Assembly: GCF_900142005.1 (NCBI RefSeq)
Contig: NZ_FQZL01000012.1
Coordinates: 42,359-106,358 of the forward strand
Reading direction: 5' to 3'
DNA: 64,000 nt
DNA from: Dethiosulfatibacter aminovorans DSM 17477
Lineage (GTDB): Bacteria; Bacillota; Clostridia; Tissierellales; Dethiosulfatibacteraceae
The translations under genes were made by a program, and so were the position numbers. Below the pieces are notes generated by a model, which had not been told where the DNA came from, searched no databases, and saw nothing but the letters and a program-made list of their open reading frames with translations. Each line of letters starts with the position of its first letter. Position 1 is the first letter of the stretch. Below are positions 49,384 through 59,777 of this stretch, in pieces.

Positions 49384-50444
49384 TATTTTGCACCTCCTAT
49401 TATTTCCTTAACTGATTCAATTATACTTGCCGGCGTAGGTACAAGACCTCCAGCCATGCCGTTAAATGATACAGGCCATCTGCCGTTTGAGGCTATTTTT
49501 ACATCATCTATCATCTGTCCCATACTCATCTCTATTGTAAGAAGGCCTTTGCAGTCAGGGTTGATTTTATCAAATGCTTCAAATGGGAAAGGCCACAAAG
49601 TTATTGGTCTGATAAGTCCTACCTTTAAACCTTCCTTCTCAAGATCGTCTATTGCATTTTTGGTTATCCTGGAAGTTGTGCCATATGCAACACATACAAC
49701 ATCTGCATCTTCAAGGCCATAAGCTTCGTACCTTGTTTCAAGCTCTTCAATCAGCTTGTGTTTCCTTTCAAGTTCTATGTTGTGCTCATTTAAAAGTTCC
49801 GGTTCCAAGAACAATGAATTTATTATTCTAGGTTCTCTTGATTCCTTTGTTCCATCAGTAATCCAATCCTTTTCAGGAAGTTCCCTGTGCTTTGGCTCCT
49901 TGAACTCTACAGCCTCCATCATCTGTCCTATCATTCCATCTCCAAGAACCATTACAGGAATTCTATACAAATCAGCCACATCAAATGATTCCATCAACAA
50001 GTCTACCATTTCCTGGATTGAAGCCGGTGCATATACTATATGTCTATAGTCGCCGTTTCCACCACCTCTTGTAGCCTGGAAATAGTCTGCCTGTCCAGGC
50101 TGGATGCTTCCAAGTCCAGGACCGCCTCTCATCATGTTAACAATTACACATGGCAACTCGGCTCCTGCTATATATGAAATACCTTCCTGCTTCAGCGCAA
50201 TACCAGGGCTCGAAGAAGATGTCATAACCCTTGCTCCAGCTCCTGCCGCTCCATAAACCATATTTATTGCAGCAACTTCACTTTCAGCTTGAAGAAATAC
50301 TCCTCCAACCTTCGGAAGTTCTCTTGACATATATTCCGGCACTTCATTTTGTGGTGTTATGGGATAACCGAAGAAATATCTGCATCCAGCCTTTATTGCT
50401 GCAGCACCTACTGCTTCGTTACCCTTCATCAATACTTTAGTCAT
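49383..50444 (-). CDS. 2-oxoacid:ferredoxin oxidoreductase, alpha subunit (VorB-like)
   Basis: 353 residues. KGNEAVGAAAIKAGCRYFFGYPITPQNEVPEYM (residues 7-39) is the Pyr-domain signature of this subunit, with GARVMTSSSSPGIALKQEGI further on and a transketolase-C-like domain after residue 240. The set resembles the 3-methyl-2-oxobutanoate dehydrogenase (VOR) of clostridia more than pyruvate or indolepyruvate enzymes, and the operon context (ilvE, buk) supports branched-chain substrates. Exact specificity cannot be read from sequence. It follows the delta gene by 12 nt. Confidence 0.92.
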   Translation of the reverse strand: MTKVLMKGNEAVGAAAIKAGCRYFFGYPITPQNEVPEYMSRELPKVGGVFLQAESEVAAINMVYGAAGAGARVMTSSSSPGIALKQEGISYIAGAELPCVIVNMMRGGPGLGSIQPGQADYFQATRGGGNGDYRHIVYAPASIQEMVDLLMESFDVADLYRIPVMVLGDGMIGQMMEAVEFKEPKHRELPEKDWITDGTKESREPRIINSLFLEPELLNEHNIELERKHKLIEELETRYEAYGLEDADVVCVAYGTTSRITKNAIDDLEKEGLKVGLIRPITLWPFPFEAFDKINPDCKGLLTIEMSMGQMIDDVKIASNGRWPVSFNGMAGGLVPTPASIIESVKEIIGGAK

Positions 50445-50456
50445 TGTTTTACCTCC

Positions 50457-50672
50457 TTATACCCTTTCAACTTTTATTACAGAATCCGGACACATAATCG
50501 CACAGTTTGCACAACCTATGCATTCATCCATATTTGTTACGTGAGCAGGATGAAATCCTTTTGCGTTGATCACACTTTGGTCCAATTCAATTATCTTTTT
50601 CGGACACGCTGTAACACATAGTTCACAACCTTTACAAATGTCTACATTAAACGTTACCTGACCTTTAGCCAT
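50457..50672 (-). CDS. 2-oxoacid oxidoreductase delta subunit, 2[4Fe-4S] ferredoxin
   Basis: A 71-residue polyferredoxin with two Cx2Cx2Cx3CP sets: CKGCELCVTACPKK and CIGCANCAIMCPDS. It passes electrons from the TPP subunits to free ferredoxin. TGGAGGTGTACT lies before the ATG. Second iron-sulfur set is intact, so both clusters should form. Confidence 0.95.
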   Translation of the reverse strand: MAKGQVTFNVDICKGCELCVTACPKKIIELDQSVINAKGFHPAHVTNMDECIGCANCAIMCPDSVIKVERV

Positions 50673-50690
50673 AGTACACCTCCATTAAAT

Positions 50691-51362
50691 TTAACTCATC
50701 CACTTCTCTCTCATATACAAATCGAGAGGAAACATACTTAAATCCTTACAACTTTGCTTTATTTCATCAACCACAGTTTTTATGGCTGTTTCGCACATTA
50801 TGGGCAGACCTGTCTCTTTAGAAACTTCCTTTACAAGCTTGTGTCCTCTTATTACATCCTCTACAGTCGTACTCTTCAGAAGATGCGTGTTGTTGACAAG
50901 ACCTGTTATCTTGAGCTTCGATGTTGCTTCTATGCTCTCAATGTATCCCAATACATCTTCAAGCGTCTTTGTCTGAGGCCTGTTTGCATTTACTATGAGA
51001 AGCATTTCATAATCCTGTTCCTTTATATAGGCCGAATATCCCGCCAGTATCCTTGCACCTTCAGGATCTCCTCCAACATCAAGGATTGTCTTTGCATCCT
51101 CGTCCTCTATCATTCCCCTTACTTCAGGCGGTATCGCCGGAAGTTCAAGAGTGGAATTCCCTATCATGCTTCCTATGACCCTTATTCCCTTTTCTGCAAG
51201 TTCTTCAGCTTTTTCCCTGCTTCTGAAGTAAGGATTTACAACATCCAAATCTGCAATATTTACCTTTTCATGATTTTGGGCACATTTCACAGAATAATTC
51301 ACTGCAAATTCCGTTTTTCCACTTCCATAGTGCCCTGTAATAATCACCAGTCTTTTATTCAT
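50691..51362 (-). CDS. P-loop ATPase of the ferredoxin oxidoreductase operon
   Basis: 223 residues. Walker A is ITGHYGSGKTEFA (residues 8-20); NIADLDVVNPYFRSREKAEE resembles the switch region of MinD/CooC-type ATPases, and KTILDVGGDPEGARIL is a Walker B-like strand. Similar ATPases accompany VOR/buk clusters in clostridia, but their role (enzyme maturation or regulation) is not established to my knowledge. It lies 8 nt after buk and 18 nt before the delta subunit gene. Confidence 0.8.
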   Translation of the reverse strand: MNKRLVIITGHYGSGKTEFAVNYSVKCAQNHEKVNIADLDVVNPYFRSREKAEELAEKGIRVIGSMIGNSTLELPAIPPEVRGMIEDEDAKTILDVGGDPEGARILAGYSAYIKEQDYEMLLIVNANRPQTKTLEDVLGYIESIEATSKLKITGLVNNTHLLKSTTVEDVIRGHKLVKEVSKETGLPIMCETAIKTVVDEIKQSCKDLSMFPLDLYMREKWMS

Positions 51363-51370
51363 ATAATCAC

Positions 51371-52435
51371 CTAACTGTATATTTTAGCTTCCTCTTCGCC
51401 TTTCAGCACTCTGAGTCCACCTTCCGCAAGGGCTTCCAATTCATCTTCACCAGGAAATACCAGGACTTCCGCTATGAAACCCACTCTTTTTTCTATCCAT
51501 GATACAAATTCTACATCATATGCAATTCCACCTGTTATGACTATTGCATCTACATTTCCTTCCAAAACAGCTGCATTGGCTGCTATATCCTTGGCAATCT
51601 GGTAGGCCATTCCTTCATATATGAGTCGTGCATTTTGGTCTCCCTCATCACACATCTCGCTCACCACCTTGGCATTGTTTGTGCCGAGATAAGCTGTAAG
51701 CCCCCCGTTTCCCTTGATCATTTTCTTGACTTCCTCAAGGCTTACATTTCCTGAAAATGCAAGTTTGGCTAAATCTGTTACCGGAAGGGTTCCGCTTCTT
51801 TCAGGTGAATACGGACCTTCACCGTCAAGGGCGTTATTTACATCTATTACCTTGCCTTCCTTGTGCGCTCCGACTGAAACTCCACCGCCAAGATGTGCCA
51901 CAACAAGGTTTGTTTCTTCATATTTTTTCCCCAACTGTTGTGCAGCCTTTCTTCCAACAGCCTTCTGATTAAGTGCATGAAAGATGCTCTTTCTTTCAAA
52001 CTGTGGATGTCCTGTCAGTCTTGCTATAGGTTTCATTTCATCTACAACTACCGGGTCTACGATAAAAGAAGGAATATTTACATCACTTGCTATTTCATAA
52101 GCTAATATTCCACCTAGATTCGAAGCATGCTCTCCTCTTGCACCTTCTTTCAAATCTTTAAGCATTGAATCCGAAACTTCATATGTTCCGCCACTCATCG
52201 GCTTCAAAAGGCCTCCCCTTCCTACTACACCAGAAAGTTCTTCCACTTTAATACCGCTTTCCTTTAGTACTTCCAGGATTATATTTTTTCTGAATTCAAA
52301 CTCTTCAATTATTTTTCCGTAGGGCGCAAGTTCTTCAACTGAATGTCTCAGCGTTTTTTCAAAGATCATTTCAAGATCATCAAACACCGCAATCTTCGTC
52401 GAAGTCGACCCCGGATTTATTACCAACTGTTTCAT
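51371..52435 (-). CDS. buk: butyrate kinase / branched-chain fatty acid kinase
   Basis: Acetokinase-family enzyme making ATP from butyryl, isobutyryl or isovaleryl phosphate. N-terminal [15 protein letters not shown] (residues 6-20), [13 protein letters not shown] (about residues 194-206) and VITGGIAYD (ATP site) are diagnostic. 354 residues, standard. It is the first gene after the sigma-54 promoter. In this context, with IlvE and the oxidoreductase, it should act on branched-chain acyl phosphates. The phosphotransacylase (ptb) expected beside it is missing from the window. TAGGAGGTAGTAT precedes the ATG. Confidence 0.95.
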   Translation of the reverse strand: MKQLVINPGSTSTKIAVFDDLEMIFEKTLRHSVEELAPYGKIIEEFEFRKNIILEVLKESGIKVEELSGVVGRGGLLKPMSGGTYEVSDSMLKDLKEGARGEHASNLGGILAYEIASDVNIPSFIVDPVVVDEMKPIARLTGHPQFERKSIFHALNQKAVGRKAAQQLGKKYEETNLVVAHLGGGVSVGAHKEGKVIDVNNALDGEGPYSPERSGTLPVTDLAKLAFSGNVSLEEVKKMIKGNGGLTAYLGTNNAKVVSEMCDEGDQNARLIYEGMAYQIAKDIAANAAVLEGNVDAIVITGGIAYDVEFVSWIEKRVGFIAEVLVFPGEDELEALAEGGLRVLKGEEEAKIYS

Positions 52436-52551
52436 ATACTACCTCCTAGTTTTATGCAAAAGCTTTAGTTAAGCTTGTTGAATGAACAAATACGAAACTT
52501 GATTTTGAATAAATTAGTTATTGATTCACATTGGTCCTCAATATAATAATA

Positions 52552-52567
52552 AGCAAGATGCATGCCA
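52552..52567 (-). promoter_or_regulatory. sigma-54 (-24/-12) promoter of the buk-ilvE operon
   Basis: On the minus strand TGGCATG, four bases, then TTGCT: the invariant GG and GC are in register. Start near 52541, leader about 105 nt to buk. The activator gene lies directly upstream. Confidence 0.88.
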
Positions 52568-52569
52568 AA

Positions 52570-52620
52570 AAAGAAAAAGAAGCATAGTATTTTCAACTCG
52601 TTGAAAATACTATGCTTCTT
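52570..52620 (-). terminator. terminator of the sigma-54 activator gene
   Basis: AGAAGCATAGTATTTTCAAC pairs with its complement over about 20 bp around a 3-nt loop; T-rich on both sides (CTTTTTCTTTTTT on the minus strand). It insulates the activator gene from the buk promoter immediately downstream. Confidence 0.85.
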
Positions 52621-52663
52621 ACTTTTTAAATGTTTCTCATTTTATTGCATGCTTATTATTGCA

Positions 52664-52677
52664 TGCAAATATTTGCA
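52664..52677. promoter_or_regulatory. upstream activator site 1, perfect palindrome
   Basis: TGCAAATATTTGCA, about 130 bp upstream of the predicted start of the buk operon. Identical to site 2, with centres exactly 30 bp apart (close to three helical turns). Overlapping GCATGC repeats extend on its left. Confidence 0.75.
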
Positions 52678-52693
52678 AGGTTTTGTTGAATCG

Positions 52694-52707
52694 TGCAAAT
52701 ATTTGCA
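52694..52707. promoter_or_regulatory. upstream activator site 2, perfect palindrome
   Basis: TGCAAATATTTGCA again, about 160 bp upstream of the buk start and abutting the stop codon of the activator gene. Placement and duplication are as expected for enhancer sites of a sigma-54 activator. Confidence 0.75.
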
Positions 52708-54420
52708 TTATTTAATATCATATTTTTCCATCTTGTAATATAAACTTCTGATGGATATGCCAAGTTTTTTAGCAGTCAATGTTTTATTGTAATCGCAAAG
52801 CTCATATGCCTTTCTCAAATAATCCTCTTCAAAAGCATCGGCAGCTTCTGCCAAAGTAGATATTTCACCATCCTCTATCTCGTCATAATGGTCTCCATTA
52901 TTCCTTATTCCCATATTGGTAAGTAATGGAAGGTGCTCCTTCAATATTATTTGCTCATTTGCATTCATGGATATTATGGATCTTCCCACAATATTTTCAA
53001 GCTCCCTTACATTGCCCGGCCAATCATGCCTTTTGAGTTCCGCCAGTGCCTTTAGGGATATACCCTTGATGTTCCTTCCATATTCAACATTCAGCTTTTC
53101 TATAAATCTCTCTGTCAGAAGTTCAATATCATCAAGCCTGTTCCTCAATGGCGGGATATCAATCGGAAACACATTTAATCGATAGTATAGATCATCCCTG
53201 AACTCCCCTCTTTCTATCTTGTCCTTGAGATTCACATTTGTTGCAGATATAACCCTTACATTGACATGTATGGGCTTTACTCCACCTACCCTCGTTATCT
53301 CTTTCTCCTGTAATACTCTAAGGAGCTTGACCTGTGTCTTGAGATTTATTTCAGAAATTTCATCAAGAAAAATAGTTCCATTGTTTGCTTCTTCAAAGTA
53401 TCCTTTCTTTCCGCCTTTTTTTGCTCCTGTAAACGCTCCCTCTTCATAACCGAACAGCTCGCTTTCCAGAAGAGTCTCAGGTATGGCTGCACAGTTCACT
53501 CTTATAAACTGATTGTCCCTCCTGCTGCTCTCGTTGTGTATTGCATGGGCAAACATTTCCTTTCCAGTACCACTCTCTCCCTTGAGGATTACAGTGGCAG
53601 GAACTTTGGATGCCTTGATCATCTTTTCCTTGGCCTCGTTCATAACCTGGCTTTTGCCGATTATGTCGTCAAAGGCATATTTTGCCGACAGTTCTCTAAT
53701 TCTTTTTTCAGCCTCGTTCAGCTTGGTGGTCAACTGTTTTATTTCACTGATATCGTGAAGTATTACTACACTGCCCTTCAACTTGTCTCCTACTATTATA
53801 GGAGCCCCTCTGGCAATAACCACCTTTCCACTGGGTTTGGTTGTCACCTTCGTATTACCTACCGGCTTCTTTGTCCTCAGCACCTTCATGTGAACACTTT
53901 CACCTTCGGCTATATCGTAATTTGCACCCTTGCCATATATTTCATCAGTGGTGATGCCTGTAATTCTTGTGTAGGCAGGATTGATCATTATATGATTGCC
54001 GTTTTCATCAACTACGCTTATTGCATCCTGTACAGCCTGGAACAATGCCTGAAGAAGACTTTTATATTCATTCATGCTGGTTAGCTGCTTATCGAGATTA
54101 AGTCTGTCCGTAATATTCCTGAATATGGCTATTGCACCTATTATTTCCCCATCCTTGTTCTTGACGGGCATACGGCTGCTTATTATTTCAAAATCCCTCA
54201 AATGCTGCTGCCAGTCAAGCTCATACTCTCCTGTCTCAAGAATGTATGGAAGCCTCGTATTTATCACTATGTCTTCCACATTCCTGTTGAGAGCCTTATC
54301 CCTGGGAATTCCTACAAGCTTTTCCGCTTCCTTGTTGTACAAAGTTATATTGCAGTTTTTATCTATGGCTATTACACCGTCATGAGTAGAGGTAAGAAAA
54401 ACTTCAAGTTCTTTTCTCAT
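52708..54420 (-). CDS. sigma-54 interaction activator, BkdR-like, with two PAS domains
   Basis: A 570-residue enhancer-binding protein. Two PAS domains at about 1-105 and 118-225, a linker helix, then the AAA+ core (about 252-480) with Walker A GESGTGKE (281-288), the sigma-54-contacting GAFTGA loop (328-333) and Walker B GTIFLDE (348-354), and a C-terminal Fis-type helix-turn-helix ([21 protein letters not shown]). All key motifs are intact. It resembles B. subtilis BkdR, which controls branched-chain amino-acid degradation. The twin palindromes just after its stop and the -24/-12 promoter beyond indicate it activates the buk-ilvE operon. AGGGAGGATAAA precedes the ATG. Confidence 0.95.
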   Translation of the reverse strand: MRKELEVFLTSTHDGVIAIDKNCNITLYNKEAEKLVGIPRDKALNRNVEDIVINTRLPYILETGEYELDWQQHLRDFEIISSRMPVKNKDGEIIGAIAIFRNITDRLNLDKQLTSMNEYKSLLQALFQAVQDAISVVDENGNHIMINPAYTRITGITTDEIYGKGANYDIAEGESVHMKVLRTKKPVGNTKVTTKPSGKVVIARGAPIIVGDKLKGSVVILHDISEIKQLTTKLNEAEKRIRELSAKYAFDDIIGKSQVMNEAKEKMIKASKVPATVILKGESGTGKEMFAHAIHNESSRRDNQFIRVNCAAIPETLLESELFGYEEGAFTGAKKGGKKGYFEEANNGTIFLDEISEINLKTQVKLLRVLQEKEITRVGGVKPIHVNVRVISATNVNLKDKIERGEFRDDLYYRLNVFPIDIPPLRNRLDDIELLTERFIEKLNVEYGRNIKGISLKALAELKRHDWPGNVRELENIVGRSIISMNANEQIILKEHLPLLTNMGIRNNGDHYDEIEDGEISTLAEAADAFEEDYLRKAYELCDYNKTLTAKKLGISIRSLYYKMEKYDIK

Positions 54421-54431
54421 TTTATCCTCCC

Positions 54432-55691
54432 TTATGTGTTGGATTCTTCAGTATTTGTATCTTCCGTGTCGTTTCCTTCAGTATTGCCCTCATTCTTGAC
54501 AAGTTTTATTTCTATGGATTCGGCATCCAGTTCTATTTCCCTGATTTCCTTCTGGGTTTCATATTTCAAGACAACCCGCCCTGAAACACCTTCAAATCCC
54601 TCAAGATCTGCAACGATTTTCAAATCATTTCTTCCCGTTTCATTCATGTAGCTGGTAAGCCCTGTAAGAGTTGCCAGCACAAATTCCTTGTCATCGGTAA
54701 TTTCCAAATTATAGCCATCTGGAACATTTATAAATTCTATTTCATCCAGATTGTATATGAAATCCTTTGAAATGATTTTTTCAACAACTACAGTTGCCAC
54801 AGGCAATATTTTTTCCGCTATTATATAGTTGCCTTCGATTATATCCAGTGATCTGAATACCGTACTGTCTGCCTCGTCAATACTCACAGGTTCAACAAGC
54901 ACATGATCCATCGAATCAATAATTCCCGGTTTCCCGGCAATAAGAACAGTTTCAGGCTCAACCTTGATTTCTTTCACATCATACCCATCCATGACGAGAC
55001 CGGTTACAGGGACAACTATCTTCAGCCTTTTCATGGGATAGACAGGAACGGTTATGTTTGCAATGTCAGGAGTTATTTCAAGATCCAGCTCAAGTCCCTG
55101 ATCGCTGTAAACATCTATAGGAACTTTCTTTTCGAGAGTTCCGGACGCTCCGTTTATGTTGAATAGGGCCACTGCTTTTTCTGCAGAATTCAAAACACTT
55201 CTTGGCCCTCTTACTATTACAGAGTTTACACTTGATACAGCATCATCAACATAATATCCCGAAATTTGAATTCCATCTATTTCCACTGTCAAATCTATGG
55301 ACTTGTTGACAATAGCTTCCAATTCGCAAAGAACCTGCTTTGGAGAATAGTCGATAAGCTTGTAATCGTCGGGAAGCTGGATTTCCAGAGGAATCTTGTT
55401 CAAACCCTCGTTGTATCCGTTTACATCCACGTAAACATTTATGTCATTGGTTTCCAGGTTGATTATATCATTTCTAAAGCCTTCAACTACAAGGCTGATT
55501 TCATCTGTGTCAACATCTGCAACTACAAGTCCGGCAATCTCAAGTTTTTCAGTATTTTGAAGTATTACAGGAACCGAATCTATTTCCTTTTCAGTAACCG
55601 GATTCATCTGGTCTATAACATAAAGCCAGGTTATAAGTGCAGCAATGACACAAAGGATTTGTATTAGCAGTCTATCCTTGTTTTTTACCAT
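54432..55691 (-). CDS. cdaR: CdaA regulator CdaR (YbbR domain protein)
   Basis: Membrane-anchored regulator of the diadenylate cyclase. One N-terminal membrane helix ([19 protein letters not shown], about residues 8-26), then four YbbR-type beta repeats outside the membrane and a 20-residue Glu/Asn/Thr tail. The ATG at 55691 lies inside the end of cdaA (20-nt overlap); the open frame extends upstream but starts with no better site. 419 residues. In many Firmicutes glmM follows; here the sigma-54 activator follows instead. Confidence 0.92.
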   Translation of the reverse strand: MVKNKDRLLIQILCVIAALITWLYVIDQMNPVTEKEIDSVPVILQNTEKLEIAGLVVADVDTDEISLVVEGFRNDIINLETNDINVYVDVNGYNEGLNKIPLEIQLPDDYKLIDYSPKQVLCELEAIVNKSIDLTVEIDGIQISGYYVDDAVSSVNSVIVRGPRSVLNSAEKAVALFNINGASGTLEKKVPIDVYSDQGLELDLEITPDIANITVPVYPMKRLKIVVPVTGLVMDGYDVKEIKVEPETVLIAGKPGIIDSMDHVLVEPVSIDEADSTVFRSLDIIEGNYIIAEKILPVATVVVEKIISKDFIYNLDEIEFINVPDGYNLEITDDKEFVLATLTGLTSYMNETGRNDLKIVADLEGFEGVSGRVVLKYETQKEIREIELDAESIEIKLVKNEGNTEGNDTEDTNTEESNT

Positions 55692-56502
55692 CTCTATGCC
55701 ACCATCTTTCAAATATTGTTTGTTTCTCATCCTTCTTGTAAATGCTTGTCAAAAGCTCTGTTAGCTCTTCACTTTGAATATTCCTGTAAAGCCTTCCTTC
55801 ATGGGCATAGGAAATATAACCTGTTTCCTCGGACACAATCAGTGCTATGGAATCAGACCTTTCAGTAACTCCTATGGCCGCTCTGTGCCTGGTACCTATA
55901 TCCTTGCTCAGGTGCTGGCTTTCAGCAAGGGGAAGAAAGCATCCTGCCGCCTTGATCTTATAATTTTTGATGATTACGGCACCGTCATGCAATGGAGTAT
56001 TCGGTATGAAAATATTGATTAATAGTCCATTTGAAATATGTGAATCCATTGCAACTCCAGTTTCTATAATGTCGCTTAGTCCTGTCTTCTGCTCAAAAAT
56101 TATCAATGCACCTATTCGCTGGTTTGCCAGGGCATGTACAGCCGTCATTATTTCCTTGATATTTCTTTCATTTCTTTTTTCGTCTCCTTCAAATACATTG
56201 AATGAAAAGAGGGTTGTCCTTCCAATGTACTCGAGAGCTTTTCTAAGCTCAGGCTGAAATACTATTACAAGGGCTATGAATCCAACCTGCAAGGTGTTGG
56301 TGATTATCCAGCTTATGGTAAAAAGTTTGAGGGTGCTTGCAAGAGCTGAAATAATAAATATAAACATAATACCTTTCAACAACTGTTTTGCTCTTGTTTC
56401 CCTGATAATCATGTAGAGCTTATAATAAGCAAAGGCGACAATTCCGATGTCTATAACATCCCGTACTCTGAGATTTGTTAATAATGTCCTGATGTATTCC
56501 AA
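55672..56502 (-). CDS. cdaA: diadenylate cyclase CdaA
   Basis: Makes cyclic di-AMP from two ATP at the membrane. Three N-terminal hydrophobic helices (residues about 15-90) precede the DAC domain with the catalytic DGA (173-175, in NTPLHDGAVII) and RHR (205-207, in GTRHRAAIG). 276 residues. The start is TTG with GGAAG upstream; no ATG fits the known N-terminus, so the unusual start is probably real. It overlaps cdaR by 20 nt. Confidence 0.95.
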   Translation of the reverse strand: MEYIRTLLTNLRVRDVIDIGIVAFAYYKLYMIIRETRAKQLLKGIMFIFIISALASTLKLFTISWIITNTLQVGFIALVIVFQPELRKALEYIGRTTLFSFNVFEGDEKRNERNIKEIMTAVHALANQRIGALIIFEQKTGLSDIIETGVAMDSHISNGLLINIFIPNTPLHDGAVIIKNYKIKAAGCFLPLAESQHLSKDIGTRHRAAIGVTERSDSIALIVSEETGYISYAHEGRLYRNIQSEELTELLTSIYKKDEKQTIFERWWHRDGKKQG

Positions 56503-56535
56503 TTCACCACTTCCATAATTTATTTTTGAGACATA

Positions 56536-57795
56536 TTATTGATTTATATTCATTTTGGACATTGTGTCCCTGAATGACCTTTCCATCCTTGACAAAGTAT
56601 AGTCGTCAAGATTCAAGCTGTTGTTCTTAAGGTATTCTTCAACAGGTATTACATCATAATCGTACAAGGGAGGTGCTTCCACCCTGTAAACCCATGTCGG
56701 TACAAATTCAATTTCACCCAACGTAGTTATTCCCGTCTCAAAATCCTTTTCTATTTCAATATTTATTATTACACCATCTTCAGTGTAGTAGTTTTCAAGA
56801 TTGGGATAATATACATCCAGTGTTTCCTGCCTCTGATTCGATATGAAATTTCCCATGGAATATACAACAAACTTTTTCTCACCCTCGTATTCCAGAGTTT
56901 TTGAATCCTGAATCACATGAGGATGGCTGCCCAAAATCAAATCAACTCCATTGGTAAACATAAGATCGGCAAGCTCCCTCTGTGCAATGGAAGGATCCTT
57001 CTGATATTCATTTCCCCAATGCATTATGGCAGTAATTACATCTGCACCTTCCTCTTTTGCTTCCTCTATGTCTTCCAGTATTTTCGCCGCTTCAGTCTCA
57101 TCGCTTAGGACATAGTTTTCATTCACAATGTTCACCATTGCATCAAGGTCTTCAGGCGTCATTGTCGACTCCATTCCATTGCAACTGAAAGTATAGGAAA
57201 GAAAGGCCAGCTTTATTCCCTTTTCCTCGACATAGAGCACGCGACTTTCGGGCTTTTCCCTGTAGGTTCCAACCGCCAGCATACCTCTTTCTTCTATTTC
57301 ATCAAGAGTCCTTATAAGGCCGTCCTTGTAGGTATCCAGAGTGTGGTTGTTGGCAGTTGACAGAACGTCAAAACCTGCATACTTTACTGCATCAAGGGTT
57401 TCATCCGGAATATTGAACCTTGGATATGCCTTGTAGGATTCCGATGTTCCTCCAGTCGTTCCTTCAAAATTTGCAACTGCTATGTCTGCCGCCTCTATAA
57501 CAGGCTTGACATATTCAAAAAAACTGTCAAAATCATAGGAATCAGTCTGCTCGTCGTATCCGCTATCAATCTGACTCATATGGAAAATTATATCACCTGC
57601 CGCAGCAAGGGTGATTTTTTGAGTCTTGGGTACATCGGCTTCCGCCACTATCATCTCTTCCTTGTTGAGATCGTTCAAATTCAATTCATCGCTGCCAAAA
57701 ACTCCACCAATATTAGTAAACAATATATATGCTGCCGCAAGAACAATAACGATTATTATTGCTTTGGGGTTTAATCTTCTTCTTTTTCTTCTCAT
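56536..57795 (-). CDS. CapA family protein (poly-gamma-glutamate synthesis type)
   Basis: A 419-residue metallophosphatase-like protein. An N-terminal signal anchor (residues 12-28, after an Arg/Lys-rich start) exposes the domain outside. CapA motifs: LAAAGDIIFH, ADIAVANFEGTTGG, VLSTANNHTLD, IMHWGNEYQ and LILGSHPHVIQD. Related proteins take part in capsule synthesis, but with no capB/capC around, polyglutamate production is not supported. It is 33 nt upstream of cdaA on the same strand, probably co-transcribed. Confidence 0.88.
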   Translation of the reverse strand: MRRKRRRLNPKAIIIVIVLAAAYILFTNIGGVFGSDELNLNDLNKEEMIVAEADVPKTQKITLAAAGDIIFHMSQIDSGYDEQTDSYDFDSFFEYVKPVIEAADIAVANFEGTTGGTSESYKAYPRFNIPDETLDAVKYAGFDVLSTANNHTLDTYKDGLIRTLDEIEERGMLAVGTYREKPESRVLYVEEKGIKLAFLSYTFSCNGMESTMTPEDLDAMVNIVNENYVLSDETEAAKILEDIEEAKEEGADVITAIMHWGNEYQKDPSIAQRELADLMFTNGVDLILGSHPHVIQDSKTLEYEGEKKFVVYSMGNFISNQRQETLDVYYPNLENYYTEDGVIINIEIEKDFETGITTLGEIEFVPTWVYRVEAPPLYDYDVIPVEEYLKNNSLNLDDYTLSRMERSFRDTMSKMNINQ

Positions 57796-57938
57796 TTTTC
57801 CCTTCCAATCCCGCTAATTTTCCAGACTCTTCACAATAACACATCATTACAAAAAGCCTACTAAAATACTATCTCATTTTGCAATATTTTGCAAGGTGGC
57901 AAATATTAAGTTTTCCTTAATATTGACGCTTTTTTACA

Positions 57939-59777
57939 CTAACGTTTCTTTCTCGTCCCACCGCCTTTTCTATTTTCTCCGTCAGAAGTTTTAGGAGGTC
58001 TGACAAGGCATTTCCTGTCAAATCCAATAAGGTCTTCCCTCCCGGCTGCCTTCAACGCCTTCAATACAAGCTTGTAGTTCTCTTTCTTCCTGAACTGCAT
58101 CAGTGCCCTTTGCATCTTTTTTTCCTCAAAGGAATTCGGCACATATATCTTTTCCATCGTTCTTGGATCCATCCCAGTATGGTACATGCAGGTGGACAGT
58201 GTTCCCGGCGTGGGGTAAAAATCCTGTACCTGTTCCGGCATATGACCCATATCCCTTATATATTCCGCAAGCTCCACAGCTTCCTTCATTGTACTTCCCG
58301 GATGGCCCGATATAAAATAAGGAACAACAAACTGCTTCATATCCATTTTTTTGTTCACCTTTTCATACTTTTCTATGAATTTTTTGTAGATGTCAAAGGA
58401 TGGTTTACCAAGCGCCTTTAATACCTTTGGCGATACATGTTCAGGTGCAAGCTTCAGCTGACCGCTTACATGATATTTGCAAAGCTCCTCCACAAACTCA
58501 TCATCCTTTTCATACAGAAGATAGTCATACCTTATTCCCGACCTTATGAACACCTTCTTTATTCCTTCTATTTTCCTCAACTTCCGAAGGAGACTCAAAT
58601 AGTCCTTGTGGTCAACATTCAGATTTTCACACTTTTCAGGAAATAGACACTGCCGGTCCCTGCACACTCCATATTTGACCTGCTTGTCACAAGCCCTTAC
58701 CCTGAAATTTGCAGTAGGTCCTCCAACATCATGAATATACCCCTTGAAGTCCTTGTCTTCAATAAACGATTTTCCTTCCTTCACTATTGATTCATGGCTT
58801 CTAGCCTGTATAACCCTTCCCTGATGAAAAGTAAGTGCACAGAAGGAACAACCTCCAAAGCATCCTCTTGAACTCAATATGCTGAACTTCACTTCCTTAA
58901 GAGCCGGTATTCCACCAGCCTCTTCATACATTGGATGATAGTCACGCATATATTCCATGTCATATACATCATCAAGGTCCATCTGAGAAAGGGGCGGTGT
59001 CGGAGTATTCTGCACAACATAAACACTGCCGTATTTTTCCACAAGAACTTTGGCACTTATTGAATCTGTATTTTCATACTGTATCTTGAAACTTCCGGCA
59101 TAAGTTTCCCTGTCCTTTTTTATTTCTTCAAAATCCGGCAAATCAATATAATCATAGATTCTTGTCTTGTCTTTTGTCTTGTAGACGGTTCCCCTTATAT
59201 ATGTTATCTCCTCAATGGGTATTCCGCCATCCAATGCTTCAGCAACCTCCACTATGGTTTTTTCACCCATGCCGTAAACAATAAGGTCGGCAGAAGAGTC
59301 AAGCAATACCGACCTTCTCACCTTGTTGTCCCAATAGTCGTAATGACCAAGCCGTCTAAGGCTGGCTTCTATTCCTCCTATGATGATGGGAACATCCCTG
59401 TATGCCTCTCTTATCTTGTTACCGTATACGGTTACTGCCCTGTCAGGTCTGTGACCAGCTTCCCCTCCCGGTGAATACTCGTCCTTGCTCCTTCTTTTCT
59501 TGAAGGATGTATAGTGATTCACCATGGAATCTATATTCCCCGAATTAACAAGAAAACCAAGCCGCGGTCTTCCAAAAATCTTGAAACTTTCAACATTCTT
59601 CCAATCGGGCTGGGATATAATTCCTATCTTGTATCCATATTTTTCAAGTGTTCTTGTTATTATTGCCGTACTAAAAGAAGGATGATCCACATAGGCATCT
59701 CCCGTCACCATGACAAAATCGACCTGGTCCCATCCTCGTTCCTTCATTTCCATTCTATTTACAGGTAAAAAATCCAT
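57939..59777 (-). CDS. YgiQ family radical SAM protein
   Basis: A 612-residue member of the UPF0313/YgiQ family. It has a B12-binding-like N-terminus ([17 protein letters not shown]), the radical SAM cluster [16 protein letters not shown] near residue 300, and a C-terminal extension with a DUF3362-like end rich in Lys/Arg. Function is unknown. The ATG at 59777 after AAAGGAAAATT gives the standard start MDFLPVN; the frame extends 24 codons further without a ribosome binding site. Confidence 0.9.
   Translation of the reverse strand: MDFLPVNRMEMKERGWDQVDFVMVTGDAYVDHPSFSTAIITRTLEKYGYKIGIISQPDWKNVESFKIFGRPRLGFLVNSGNIDSMVNHYTSFKKRRSKDEYSPGGEAGHRPDRAVTVYGNKIREAYRDVPIIIGGIEASLRRLGHYDYWDNKVRRSVLLDSSADLIVYGMGEKTIVEVAEALDGGIPIEEITYIRGTVYKTKDKTRIYDYIDLPDFEEIKKDRETYAGSFKIQYENTDSISAKVLVEKYGSVYVVQNTPTPPLSQMDLDDVYDMEYMRDYHPMYEEAGGIPALKEVKFSILSSRGCFGGCSFCALTFHQGRVIQARSHESIVKEGKSFIEDKDFKGYIHDVGGPTANFRVRACDKQVKYGVCRDRQCLFPEKCENLNVDHKDYLSLLRKLRKIEGIKKVFIRSGIRYDYLLYEKDDEFVEELCKYHVSGQLKLAPEHVSPKVLKALGKPSFDIYKKFIEKYEKVNKKMDMKQFVVPYFISGHPGSTMKEAVELAEYIRDMGHMPEQVQDFYPTPGTLSTCMYHTGMDPRTMEKIYVPNSFEEKKMQRALMQFRKKENYKLVLKALKAAGREDLIGFDRKCLVRPPKTSDGENRKGGGTRKKR

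Noticed and set aside
57879..57894. TTGCAATATTTTGCAA, resembling the sigma-54 activator palindrome, upstream of capA
   Set aside because: Two mismatches to TGCAAATATTTGCA and no -24/-12 promoter nearby; AT-rich palindromes of this kind arise by chance.
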